Shown here: one piece after another, positions 36,286-47,300 of the stretch
How the letters are laid out: each line of letters opens with the position of its first letter
Position numbering within the stretch: the first letter of the stretch is position 1
Assembly: GCF_009727055.1 (NCBI RefSeq)
Contig: NC_052352.1
Span: 23,907,512-23,971,511 of the forward strand
Direction of reading: 5' to 3'
DNA length: 64,000 nt
Origin: Benincasa hispida
Lineage: Eukaryota > Streptophyta > Magnoliopsida > Cucurbitales > Cucurbitaceae
The notes under the pieces: generated by a model
The model's database searches: none
The model's input: only the letters and a program-made list of their open reading frames with translations
What the model was told of the DNA's origin: nothing
Made by a program: the position numbers and the translations under genes

Positions 36286-36419
36286 TCCTATCGTTTTCCA
36301 TGCTAAAGGTAGGTCCAAAAGGCATGTCGATTTTTCTCTCTCCATTATAATTAATAGATATAATATTATTTTGCATATTTAATATCTATTAAATTTCTAA
36401 TATAAATATAATATTTTGT

Positions 36420-37149
36420 AATAGTATTACAATGAAAAGTATTATACAATTAGAATTTGTAGCATTTGATATTAATGGTAATAATTATTTGTCATTAGTG
36501 TTTGATGTCAAAATACACCTAGATGAAATAAAAAATGTGATCATAAAAAAAAAAAAGTTTTTTCTTCCTAAAGCTCATCGTAAATGGATGCATTTTAGGC
36601 TCCAAAATTTTAAATCAATATGTTAGATAAGACATTGTTCTACATTTCAGAAATGCTCTTGCAGTAGCAATATCAAGAGAAATATTTCGAAAATATTATG
36701 CACTCATCTAATGTCTTCTCGTGACAGAATGAAATAACAAATTATGGATGAAAAACCATGAATCTCGACCAACTAGAGCAACACTATTCCCTGAGTGAAT
36801 GTTGTGAATGTTAATAATCGTGGTTGAGGTCATGGTCGCGATCGAGCTCATGACCATGGCAAATGAAGAAATAATTATTTTTGTGATAATCGTCCTAATC
36901 ATTTAAATTTCAAAAGAACCACACAAAATGATGATCACAAAGGAAAAGCTCTACAAGATAAGAATTCAAAAGGTATTGAAAATAAATGCTTCTGATGCAG
37001 AATGATTGAGCATTAGTCACATACCTGTTGTACGTCAAAACACTTAGTTAATCTCTATCAAGCCTCCTTAGAAGAAAAATGGAAGAATGTGGAAGCAAAT
37101 TTTGCATACCAAGATAATGACATATTTGACCCATCCCATATGACAAACT
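36420..37149 (+). pseudogene. Copia gag remnant, first part
   Basis: Starts around MKSIIQLEFVAFDINGNNYL (36432). A C-terminal zinc-knuckle region is partly readable near 36985-37035 (a CX2C-like CRM..EH..HTC pattern with a stop in place of a tyrosine or tryptophan). The reading frame reaches the insertion point at 37149 and continues directly after the solo LTR at 39173. Confidence 0.75.
37145..37149. other. Target site duplication AAACT, left of solo LTR
   Basis: Matches 39168-39172 exactly. Confidence 0.92.
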
Positions 37150-39167
37150 TGTTGGGGTTTGTGACCTAAAGTCTTGTGTCCTATAGTCTGTAAACAACTT
37201 TGTAAGAACACTTGTGATGTATAATATATATGATATTTGCTTCACTTCTTGACTTGCACGTTTAGATGTTTTTTATTTTACCACAAACTAATAAACTTAA
37301 TATCCTTGATTGTCTTTATGTAACTTAAGCATGTATATAGTGACATACAAGTGGATCATGTCTTAAATGACAACCAAAATAGTCTGTAGTATATGGATAT
37401 AGGAGGGAAACCTCATCCTGGTAACACTACGGACGTGACCTGCTTTGTGGAATTATTACAAATATTGTGACTTGTCACAGATGGTCTAATCCTGATCATT
37501 CGTGTAGTGGACATGCAACGGGGGCATCCTATACAAAGAGTTTGATAAGACCTGACCTCGAAGTGTTAATGTCTCATCATATAACTCCATTCATGACTAA
37601 GACTTCACTTCACTAAGATGACCATAGGTAACATAACCTCAATCCTAAATGAGTTGAAAACTTCTGCCATTGAGGGCGGTCCTTTGATTTGCATGAGTGC
37701 AAGTGGTCAGAGTACCGACTCAAATCTACCACTTTGGGGATTCATCTGATTTGAGAACTGGGAACTCAGCTTCACAAGATGGAGCTCACTCATTCCCCGA
37801 AGCAGAGGTAAGTAGATAGATTGCTCTCTTAAGGGCTGATCCTGAAGCTTGAACGACGTGGTGCCACACACCTTCTCATGGGCTGAGAGGTGTTCACACA
37901 TAGTAAGACTATGTTGTATTGTTCATTAGAGGGATTAGTGGACTTAAGGAGTAAGATGTAACTACAGGGGCAATACGGTAAATTGACCTTTAGATGGACA
38001 CATAAATATATATGTGGTAAGAAGATTGCAGTTGTCGGTCTTTAGTGGAATGTTTGGCAACTACAGATGGTGGACATCATGACTAAAAAGTTTAGTCAGC
38101 TATTCATGTACCGTTGGAGCTTCGAGCCTTAGGTCCATAAGGTCCCTTTGGTAGCTTAGATACAAGTTGAGAGTCAATTTTTGGCTCAGTTTGAAATGTT
38201 CAAATTGACAAGAGGGAGTTCGATTATATATGATATAATTGAACTAGTTAATTATATATGATATAATTAGCTTTATGTATGAGATACATTAATTTGGAGG
38301 AAATTGGATATAAATATGATTTATATCTAGTGGAGGAAAAATACTATGATTGATATATGATATTAAGTTATGAATATGATGTGATCATATTCATTGTTCA
38401 TTAATTGGACGATTAAAAGGGAAATGGGACGACATCTCTTCTATTTTAATAACGGATGAATGAATTGAAAAATCACTTTGAGACGCATAAATAGCTCAAT
38501 GTGTATTAAGCATGAGATGCGCGGTCACTGTGTTGAAGTGTGTCATCGCTTAGAAAATATGTGCCTATACGATAGTGTTTGTACGATTATTTACCTATAC
38601 GATAGTGCTAAGTGATCGCTTAACGATTACACCCACACACGCTATTTACTAAACGATCGTTTACCCTTTTCCTAAGCAATCGTTTAGCGCCCGATATTTA
38701 CTAAACGATCGTATAGACGATCGCTTAGTTTTTCTATATGATCGTTTAGACGATCGCTTATCTTTTTTTCTACACAATTATATACTTCACCTAAACGATC
38801 AAGCATTTTGTCTATACGATAGACGAGCCTATCTCTCACTTGATTAATCGTTGTATACGATCTCTCTTTTTTCTTCCCTCTACCAAATCCGAACAAAGCC
38901 CACCTATGGATTCTCATTCTAAGAATACTGAGGCTCTGAGTGATGGTGTCATCTCCGTTTCCTTCTATTCGTGTTGAGACTGTTCGAGGTAGACGATTGA
39001 GTTTCTGATTTGCTGTGAAGAAGAAGTCTTCATCTGGTATGATCTCTCGGTCTCTTTAGCATTATGAATGCATTTTAGTATATTTGAATGTATATGTGGA
39101 ATTCTGTCACAATGAATTGCAAAGATTCGTTTCCGCTTGTAGGTAATCTTGAATAAAAGCTCCTTCA
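37150..39167 (+). repeat. Solo LTR of a Copia family, 2018 bp, with perfect 5 bp target duplication
   Basis: It begins TGTTGGGGTTTGTG and ends GCTCCTTCA. AAACT flanks it at both sides (37145-37149 and 39168-39172). There is no internal region, so it is a solo LTR left by recombination between two LTRs. Within it are four CGATCG palindromes (38654-38756) in a zone of AAACGATCGTTTAG-like words. Its family is related to the LTRs at 19327-21138 and 63481-64000. Confidence 0.95.
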
Positions 39168-39172
39168 AAACT
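39168..39172. other. Target site duplication AAACT, right of solo LTR
   Basis: Matches 37145-37149 exactly. Confidence 0.92.
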
Positions 39173-39959
39173 TGGTTCTGACAGACTTCTTTGAATCTTT
39201 TAAAGAGAAAATCGGAAGAATTTATGGAACATCAAATGTTTCCTTTAATTTTGAAAATATCTATACTCTAACGTTTTTTTTATTCATCTCCATGTTCTTT
39301 TTCCTCTTAGTAGATGTTGACCTTTGTGTATTCCAAATATTATTTTTCTTAATGTAATTTTTTTGTTTTAATGAATAAACCTGGATAATTTTCATATGCT
39401 AGATGACTAAAAAATGAGTAAAGAAGATATATGTCTCGTAGACAATACAACTACACATACAATATTTACAAGTACAAAACATTTTTCCAAAATGACAATA
39501 CCGGAAATAAAAATTAATACAATATCAGGTTTTGCAAACCTAATTAAAGATTTAGAAAAACAAGTATTATTTTGCCTAGAGGAATAAAATTCACAATTGA
39601 CAATGTATTGTTCTCTAGTCAATTAAAGAGAAATCTACTTAGTCTTAAAGATATACGTTGCAATGGTTATCGTAATGAGACTGATAGAAAGAATAATATG
39701 GAGTATTTTTATATCATATGAAAAACGTATACTGAAAGAGTTCTATGCTTTATCTTCTGGATTATATTATACTCATATACGAGTAAAACATATGCAATAA
39801 TGAATTTGAAGTTCATAAATCTAGACACATTTACAATTTGGCTGACCGATTAAGTCATTCAGAATCTATAAAGATGAGGAGAATTGTTGAGAATTCAAAT
39901 AGACACCCATTGAAGAGCCAAAAGGTTCTTCAATCTAATTAATTATCATGTGATGCTTG
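39173..39959 (+). pseudogene. Copia gag end, protease and start of integrase zinc region
   Basis: After the solo LTR the frame continues as a gag-protease linker (TDFFESFKEKIG region). From about 39430 protease-type sequence is readable (VDNTTTHTIF), then a GAG_pre-integrase region (HPLKSQK near 39905). It ends at the C-X2-C start of the integrase zinc motif at the second insertion point. Stops and frame changes are frequent. Confidence 0.7.
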
Positions 39960-40649
39960 CGACAAACTGGGATTTACATCGTTAGTAAACCTCAAACCAA
40001 TTAAAAGAATACTTATAAATCACCAAACTACTTTATTACTACAAAAACCTAGCAATAGTGATAAGTACGACGTTGAACCATAGTGAGACAAAAAATTAGA
40101 TCTCTTCTAAGCTAAAATTGACTATGAAAAGTAGTCAAAGTGGGAGTTTTGTTTTTTGTAGAATTAAAAACATGCAAGAAATTAAAATGCAAAGGGTAAA
40201 TATAATTTAGGAATTGAGTCCATCTAATTTCTAGAGCAAGAGGGAGAATTAGAGTATATATAGAATTAGCCGTAACGTTGCAACGCTACCCTGTGAATGG
40301 TCTAAAGAAAATCCCCGTGGAAGGTTGGCAATCGCATCGAAGAATCCGTAGCTTTGTAACACTGCCTTGCGTCTGATGCTACTGCCTTTCGACATTGCGC
40401 GATCGTTGGGGCTTAGGTATATAACGAACATTGTGACACTTCCACAAGGACGGTTTGGTCATTTATACTCCTTTGAAGCTCAAATGCTCAAATCAACTCC
40501 AAATTGCTTCAGATTAACCCCATTTAGCTCCAAATGCTAGGTTCTACCTCTCGGTTGCTTGGTACTACAAAATAATACAATTAACACATAAAATCCATAA
40601 ACGAGTCCAAATTAAATTAGGAATAATAGCTTTTTTTTTAGAGCTATCA
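39960..40649. mobile_element. ~690 bp insertion in the integrase zinc motif, LTR-like, with GCTTG duplication
   Basis: Copia sequence stops at 39960 and resumes at 40650. GCTTGC stands at both junctions (39955-39960 and 40650-40655). Removing the insert restores the expected C-X2-C-S-Q-G-K integrase signature. The insert ends GAGCTATCA and starts CGACAAAC, which would be TGACAAAC with one change, so TG..CA termini and a 5 bp GCTTG duplication fit a small solo LTR. No coding region is seen. Confidence 0.75.
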
Positions 40650-41760
40650 GCTTGCTCTCAAGGAAAAATAATCATTAGACCATCACCAATCAAAGTGGGG
40701 ACTGAATCACTTGCATTCTTAAAACGAATTCATGATGATGTATGTGGATCTATTAACCCACGAAGTGGACAATTTAAATATTTTATGGTATTAATAGGTG
40801 CATCCAACAGATGATCACACGTGTGCTTATTATCAAGTCAAAATCTTGTATTTGTAGGATTAACTTGCTCAATAATTAAGAGCACAATATCCTGATTATA
40901 CAATTAAGGTCATTCGTTTTGATAATGTTGGTGAATTTACATCTAAAGTTTTTGATAATTATTGAATGTCAATTGGGATAAGTGTTGAACATCTTATAGC
41001 TCATGTCCATACACAAAATGGTTTAATAGAATCATCATAAAACGTTTGCAGTTAATTGCTAGACCATTGCTTATGAGGCTAAGCTTGCTACATCTGTATG
41101 AGGACATGTTATTTTGCATGCAACGTCACTTGTACGCATTAGACCAGTAGCTTATCATAAGTACTCGTCATTACAATTAACTTATGGCCACAAGCCAAAT
41201 ATTTTCCATATGAGAATTTTTTTTATGTGCAGTATATGTTCCAATTGCTCCACCACAATTCACTAATATGGGTCCTCAAAAGAGAAAGTTAGGAATATAT
41301 ATTGGATGTTATTCCTCATCAATTATCAAATACTTAAACCCCTGACAGGTGATGTATTTACTGTACGGTTTGCTAATTGTCATTTTAATGAGACAAACTT
41401 TTCAACATTAGGGGAAGAAATTAAAAAGTTGAAAAAAGAAATTACATGGAATGTATAGTTATTGTCTTATTTAGATCATTGTACAGATCAATGTGAACTT
41501 GAAGTTCAAAAGATAATTCATTTGCAAAATATAGCCAATCAGTTACCAAATGCATTTATAGATGCAAGAAAGTAACTAACTCACATATACCAACTTCAAA
41601 TGTTCCATCAAAAATTGATATCACAACACAGCAAGTTGTCACTAATGAGTTTGGAATACACCAGAAGTGTGGTAGACTAGTAGATTCCAAAGATAAAAAT
41701 TCTCGAAAAAGAAAAATAATTAATAGTCAAGAAGACTTGGTTGAGGATGTAAATGCCTAA
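40650..41760 (+). pseudogene. Copia integrase remnant
   Basis: The frame resumes with CSQGK and IRPSPIKVGTESL. The HDDVCG region (about 40720) and FKYFMVLI follow. A FDNVGEF-like block (second aspartate, about 40920) and a HTQNGL-like block (about 41010) can be found in shifted frames. Later AYGHKPNIFH and similar parts of the C-terminal region appear near 41180. Many stops are present. Confidence 0.75.
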
Positions 41761-42950
41761 GAAGAAATTCATGACATGACTAATGAGAAAAGTATCATAC
41801 ATAAAGATAATAATGAGACTTTAATAAACTATGTCACGACCGGAAAAAGATGAAATTGAACTCATATAGTTATAACAACATTTTTACATATGATGTTGCT
41901 CTTATCTTTGAAAATGAAGATTCTGAACCAAAATCCGTTGAATAATGTCAACATAGAAAAGATTGGTTTTAGTGGAAAAAAACAATCGAGGCAGAATTAA
42001 ACTCACGTTCAAAACGTCAGGTTTTTTTACCAATAGTTCGAACACCATAAGGTGTCAAATCTGTAAGTTACAGATGGTTTTTTGTAAGAAAAAAAAATGA
42101 AAATATTGAGGTCACAAGATATAAAGCAAGACTAATAACAAAAGGTTTTTCCATAAAGATCTAGTATTGGTTATGAGGAGACGTATTCTCCGATGGTGAA
42201 TGCAATTACACTAAAATATTCAATTGGTCTGCCTATGTACAAAAGTCTGGATATGCATCTTATGGATGTAGTCAGAACATATTTATATGAATCTCTTGAT
42301 GATGATATTTATATGAGAATTTCAAAAGGATTTAAGGTACCTAAAACATATATCAAATTCCCGGGAACAGTATTCAATAAAGTGACAGAGATCGCTATGT
42401 GGATTGAAACGGGACGAATGCAGTACAATCGCCTAAGTGGATATTTGTTGAACGAAGGATACCAAAACAATTCAATATATCCATGTATTTTTGTAAAGAA
42501 ATCACAGTTAGAATTTGTTATTATAACTGTATATGTTGATGATTTAAATATAATTGGAACTCCTTAAGAGTTTTCAAAGGCAATAAAATATCTTAAGAAA
42601 TAATTTAAGATGAAAGATCTTGGAGAAACAAAATTTTGCATTGGCTTGCAAATTGAGCATTTATAGATGAGATATTTGTTCATCAATTAACTTATACAAG
42701 AAAAGTTTTGAAAAGTTTTTATGTGGACAAAGCACATCCATTGAACATTCCAGTGGAACTTCATTCACTATATGTGAAGAAATATATATTTCGACCTCAA
42801 GATAATAATGAAAAACTTCTTGGTCTTGAAGTACCATATCTTAGTACAATTGGTGCTCTTATGCATCATGCTAATAATACAAGATCATATATTGCATTTT
42901 TCAATCTATATATTAGCAAGATATAGTTCTTCTCTAACAAAAAGACATTG
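41761..42950 (+). pseudogene. Copia reverse transcriptase remnant
   Basis: The region 42090-42130 encodes the KARLITKGF motif. The longest open piece (42193-42567) covers SIGLPMYKSLDMHLMDVVRTYLY and the catalytic VYVDDLNIIGTP. The catalytic YVDD is intact, but stops on both sides show that it is dead. The downstream piece 42708-42926 covers the RT end (YLSTIGALMHHAN). Confidence 0.85.
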
Positions 42951-43530
42951 GAATGAAATTAAACAGATACTCTGTTGTCTCTGAGGAATGATTGATATGA
43001 GTTTGTTTTATTCAAATAAATCAAAATTTGATCTAGTTAGTTATGCAAAATCTGATATTTATCTTATTCACACAAAGATAGATCTCAAATAGGTTATCTA
43101 TTTACATGTGCAGGAACTGTGGTATCATGGCGATCAATAAAATAGACTACAACAGCCACTTCTTCAAATAATGCTGAAATCCTTGCAATTCACAAGGCTA
43201 GTCAAGAATGTGTATGGCTAAGATTAATGACTCGGCACATTCGTGGAACATGTGGTTTGTCTTCTAGTAAAAAAATTTCCAACGATATTATACGAAGATA
43301 ACATAACATGCACATCCCAAATCAAAATATGATATATTAAAGGAGATAGAACAAAACATATTTCACCAAAGCTTTTCTATACTCATGGTCTTAATGAAAA
43401 TGGTGACATCACTGTACAACAAATTTGTTCGAAAGATAACCTGACAGACTTATTTACAAAATCATTACCAACCGCAACCTCTGAAAAATTGATGCACAAC
43501 ATGGGAATGCAACAACTCAAAGATCTTTAG
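42951..43530 (+). pseudogene. Copia RNase H remnant
   Basis: SYAKSDIYLIHT-like and RSQIGYLFTCAGTVVSWRS-like blocks (about 43035-43140) and a LTDLFTKSLPT block (about 43440-43475) match Copia RNase H. The natural end is near MGMQQLKDL at 43500-43530. Confidence 0.8.
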
Positions 43531-44051
43531 TGACGTTTTCACGAGGGTAGTAAATATATTGTATTATTTTATAGTATAAATATATATGAAATATGTACTG
43601 TTTTTCTTTCACTAGAGTTTTTTCCCATTGGAACTTTCCTAGTAAGGTTTTTAATGAGACATATATAACAGTAGCTTACTGTTTTTATTTTTTAATTTTT
43701 TTAATATAATTAACTTTAACTTTTTATTAAATTTTAAAATATTTTTTATTATTAAAATAAATAAATAAATAAAACAATAATAATACTAACTTGTTACCTA
43801 AAAAGTGTATAATTTCAATAGAAATACAAAAAATTATTGATTTTAAATTCAAAAATTAAAAAGAAAAACTAATGGGCGAGGGAATTTTCCTCGCAGGGAC
43901 CCGATCCCCGGATGGGGATTCCTTGATTCCGACCCCGACTCCGACTCCTCAAAATGGGGAATGGGGCAAGGACGAGGATTAAAAATCCCCACGGGGACGA
44001 GGACGAGGAGTGCATCCCTGGCCCCGCTCCGTCTCGTTGTCAACCCTAATG
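43531..44051. other. Copia 3' untranslated region plus foreign GC-rich block
   Basis: 43600-43665 includes the TTTTTCCCATTGG...AAGGTTTTTAATGAG block usual just after Copia RNase H. 43690-43860 is AT-rich. 43870-44040 is strikingly GC-rich with GGGGAY repeats in both strands, which does not belong to the Copia and resembles the ends of some hAT-type elements. Confidence 0.5.
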
Positions 44052-44316
44052 TGTCATTCTACATGAAGTCCAAGTGTCGTATAGATACTTATCTTAGTGT
44101 CCACTTCATTCTACCTCCTACTTGTCAAATTGCTTATAAATAATAGTATTTGGTGGATCTTTACACATCGGTGAGAAAAGCAAATAAAGGATTGGAGAAT
44201 TTTAGGAATTTTAAATTTTCATATTTTTATTTTAATATTTATTTATTTTATTATGTATTGTTATTATATTATATTTTTTCATAGTGTTCTCGTTGTACTC
44301 GCCAAATTCACAACAA
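44052..44316 (+). repeat. 3' LTR of the plus-strand Copia
   Basis: Starts TGTCATTCTACATGAAG and ends ACAACA. It aligns with the 5' LTR along its length with many differences. Confidence 0.85.
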
Positions 44317-47300
44317 ATGTGAGTTTATCATGTTTTTCTACTTTTTAATTAGTATTATTATTTTCTGATATAGACGAATTTAACAATTAACCCTTCTTTT
44401 GGTAAGGTAATTATTTTAATTTTGTTTTTGTCCTTATAAAGTAAATGTGTTGGATGGATTGTAACATACTATTTTTCTTATTTTATATTTAAAAGCTCCA
44501 GATTTTGTTTTGTTTTATTTTGATTTTTTCCCAATCAAATAAATTTAAATCTTATTTTGTTTCTCTCAACTTTGAATTTGGTTCTATTCTAGCATCTAAA
44601 TTTTTAAAATTGTCCATCAAAGTTTCTATTCTAGCATCTAAATTTTTAAAATTGTCCATTCTAGTCTCTAAATTTATACAAATTACTTACTATGGTCTAT
44701 GCTATTAAAATTCTGCTAACTCTCAAACAGGATGGTTAAATGACTTGTATTTTTTTATGATTAGGTTGTCAAATAAATTAGTCACACTAAAAAATCTATG
44801 ATTTCAATTTTGAATTAAGCGATTTATAGGAGATCTCAAAAATCATTTGGGTTCAAGATTTTGACCATTTACTATTTGGACACACTAGTCATTGGCATTT
44901 TACTTCATCTTCATCTTGCTCAACCCGTGTTAAATGCAATTTCATTCTTAAACATATTTCATCCTTAAAAGTTAACTTAATCTTAATAGCAAAAATCAAA
45001 ATAAATAAACATTTTTTAAAAGTTCAGGAACTAAAATAGACGAGTTTAAGAAACAAAATAGAATGAGATTTAAAATTTATGGACTAAGATAGTATCTAAA
45101 CTTTCTTAATAAAAATGAAAATTAAATCGGATATTTTCTCACTCAAGCTGTCATTAAAAAAAAAAAACAGTTTAAATATCTTTTTTGGAAAAAAAAACCC
45201 GTACAAATATCAAATATGCCTTAAATGTGCATGTTTATTGATTTTAATTTATTTTGATTACTTGACAGTGATCTAGATTTGTTTCTAGACATATGAAATG
45301 TGATGGAAAACAAATATGTGGTGAGACATTTAATTTGATTAAATTGCATAAAGTAAAACCATACTTTTTTCCTCATTAACATCGAGTGTAGATGATGAAG
45401 ATACATCGATTTTAAACAAATCTTAATTATTTTGTCTCGTTGACTAAAAAACAATTTAAAGCAAACAAAGAAAAACAATTAAAGAAAACAAAACATATCA
45501 AATGAATAGCATCAAATTATTTACCCACATGTCAAACAAGTGAATAATATTTATTAAGGTTTAAAATTCATTCTTTTGATTGATGTTAACAAATGGAGTA
45601 ACGATCCAAAAGTTGGATCCTCTGATCCACATAAATTTATGGTTTTTATTTATGAAATCGTGTTAATTTTGTCATTTGAAATAAAACTCGAGTTTATTTT
45701 TAAATTTTTACTTTGAGTGTTTATATATATATATATATATAAAACAAAGAAAAAAAATGTTAAAAGTAACAATATTGTTATCATTCATAGTTTTTCCCCA
45801 AAGGTAATGGATTAGTAAAAAGAGAGTGACCTCTCAGCTTGAGGTCCAGACACGAACAAAATGTCACAAAAACGAAAGAACGAATAATGACAAAACCAAC
45901 CAAACAAAAGGAAAACAAGCATACACAACATAAGGAAAAATATCCTAAGAGGAAGAGTCGATTGAGTTCCCACAAGAGAAGCCTCACGACACTTAAAAAT
46001 AATAATAATAAGAACCTTAGACTAAATAGTCAAACTAATCACCTAAGGACGACTCGATATATAACAACATAACAAACATACCAAACAACTCTCCAGACCT
46101 TACACCTTAGCCGATTACCGACATTAAAATGACAAATCCAATTAAACTTTGCATCCTAATGTAGTTTGGACAATAAAACATCCTAATGTAGTTCAAAGAA
46201 TAAGTGATATCTAGACTCAACTCCATCTGTGCACATGCGGACACACAGTCACTCAGTATAACAGAGAAATATCTATGAATATAATATCGCATTTGTAATC
46301 GATTACGAACAGTAAGCCAGGTAATAAATGAATGTTTGAAAATAATACCGTCAACCTAAAGGAGAATATCCCAAGACACCACAAGATGCCTAGAACGTAA
46401 GTACTCTAGCACTAGTGACCGAAAAACACACCAGAATGAAAAGGAAGCCATGTTATACTATCATCTCGACTAACCTTAACCACCATCAAATGTACTTGCA
46501 AAGAGACATCAACCATCTCTCTAGAATTAGAAGGTTAGTACCAAGGTACATAAAGCACCAACCTTTGCGAGAACTATATGCATCCAAAATAACTATAGTA
46601 CTAAACTGTTGGAGGATAAGGCCCCTTTCCAACCAATGGTCAAATCAAACTAAACAACGACGTCCATCACCAATAGCAAATCGAACCAAGGGTCTCAATC
46701 TACCTCGATGTGAAGGATAGTCTTATAGCACAAAGACGAAGACTTAGATGCACTAATTGTCTAGATACTTCAATTTCGTAAACTATACGTGTCCATCTAG
46801 ACTACTCACAAGGACTCAGAGCGCATCATAATAAGCTACATAAAAGCTTTATGATCATAACAACAATCCAACAATATGACTAATGTCAAGAGTGTATAAA
46901 TTATTCGAAAAATAAATACAGAGATTGAAACGATATAAATTAAAATTTAAAAGCTAAATTTGTATTCCTTAAAAATTGAAGGAACCCAAGTTTTTTTTTT
47001 TCCTCTTCTTTTCTTTTTTCCAACGTGGAGTGAAATTAACTACCAAGACATCCATTATTCAATGGTCATTTATGTATGTATGCACGTATAAAATAAGAGC
47101 AATAAATAAATGGAGGTAGAAATTAACTACCCAAGATTTGATGGTCTGCCAAAAAAATCTTTGAAGAGACTCAATAAATATTGATGTGATGTATCATCAC
47201 AAGGTGATTTTGACAATTAAGTGAGAAATTTATTGCAAATGCAAATGGAAGAACAAAATACCAAACGCTCTAAAACTTTCCCCTAAGCAATTGTTGCGTC

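Larger units (their letters stand above)
35964..44316 (+). mobile_element. Ty1/copia relic with two LTRs and two nested insertions
   Basis: A plus-strand element. The 5' LTR (35964-36269) and 3' LTR (44052-44316) align, both opening TGTYATT, sharing the TTAGTGTCCACTTCATTC block and ending TTCACAACA. The primer site differs from the iMet type. Gag, protease, integrase, reverse transcriptase and RNase H traces follow in Copia order but are full of stops. The 5 bp flanks (CCACG and AATGT) do not match, so one end may have been altered. Insertions at 37150-39167 and 39960-40649 interrupt it. A GC-rich block (43860-44040) lies just before the 3' LTR. Confidence 0.9.

Noticed and set aside
35959..44321. 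Target duplication for the outer plus-strand Copia
   Set aside because: The 5 bp next to the two LTR ends (CCACG and AATGT) differ, so I do not claim one.
46415..46720. 101-residue open frame
   Set aside because: No recognisable motif, no splice context; composition like its surroundings.
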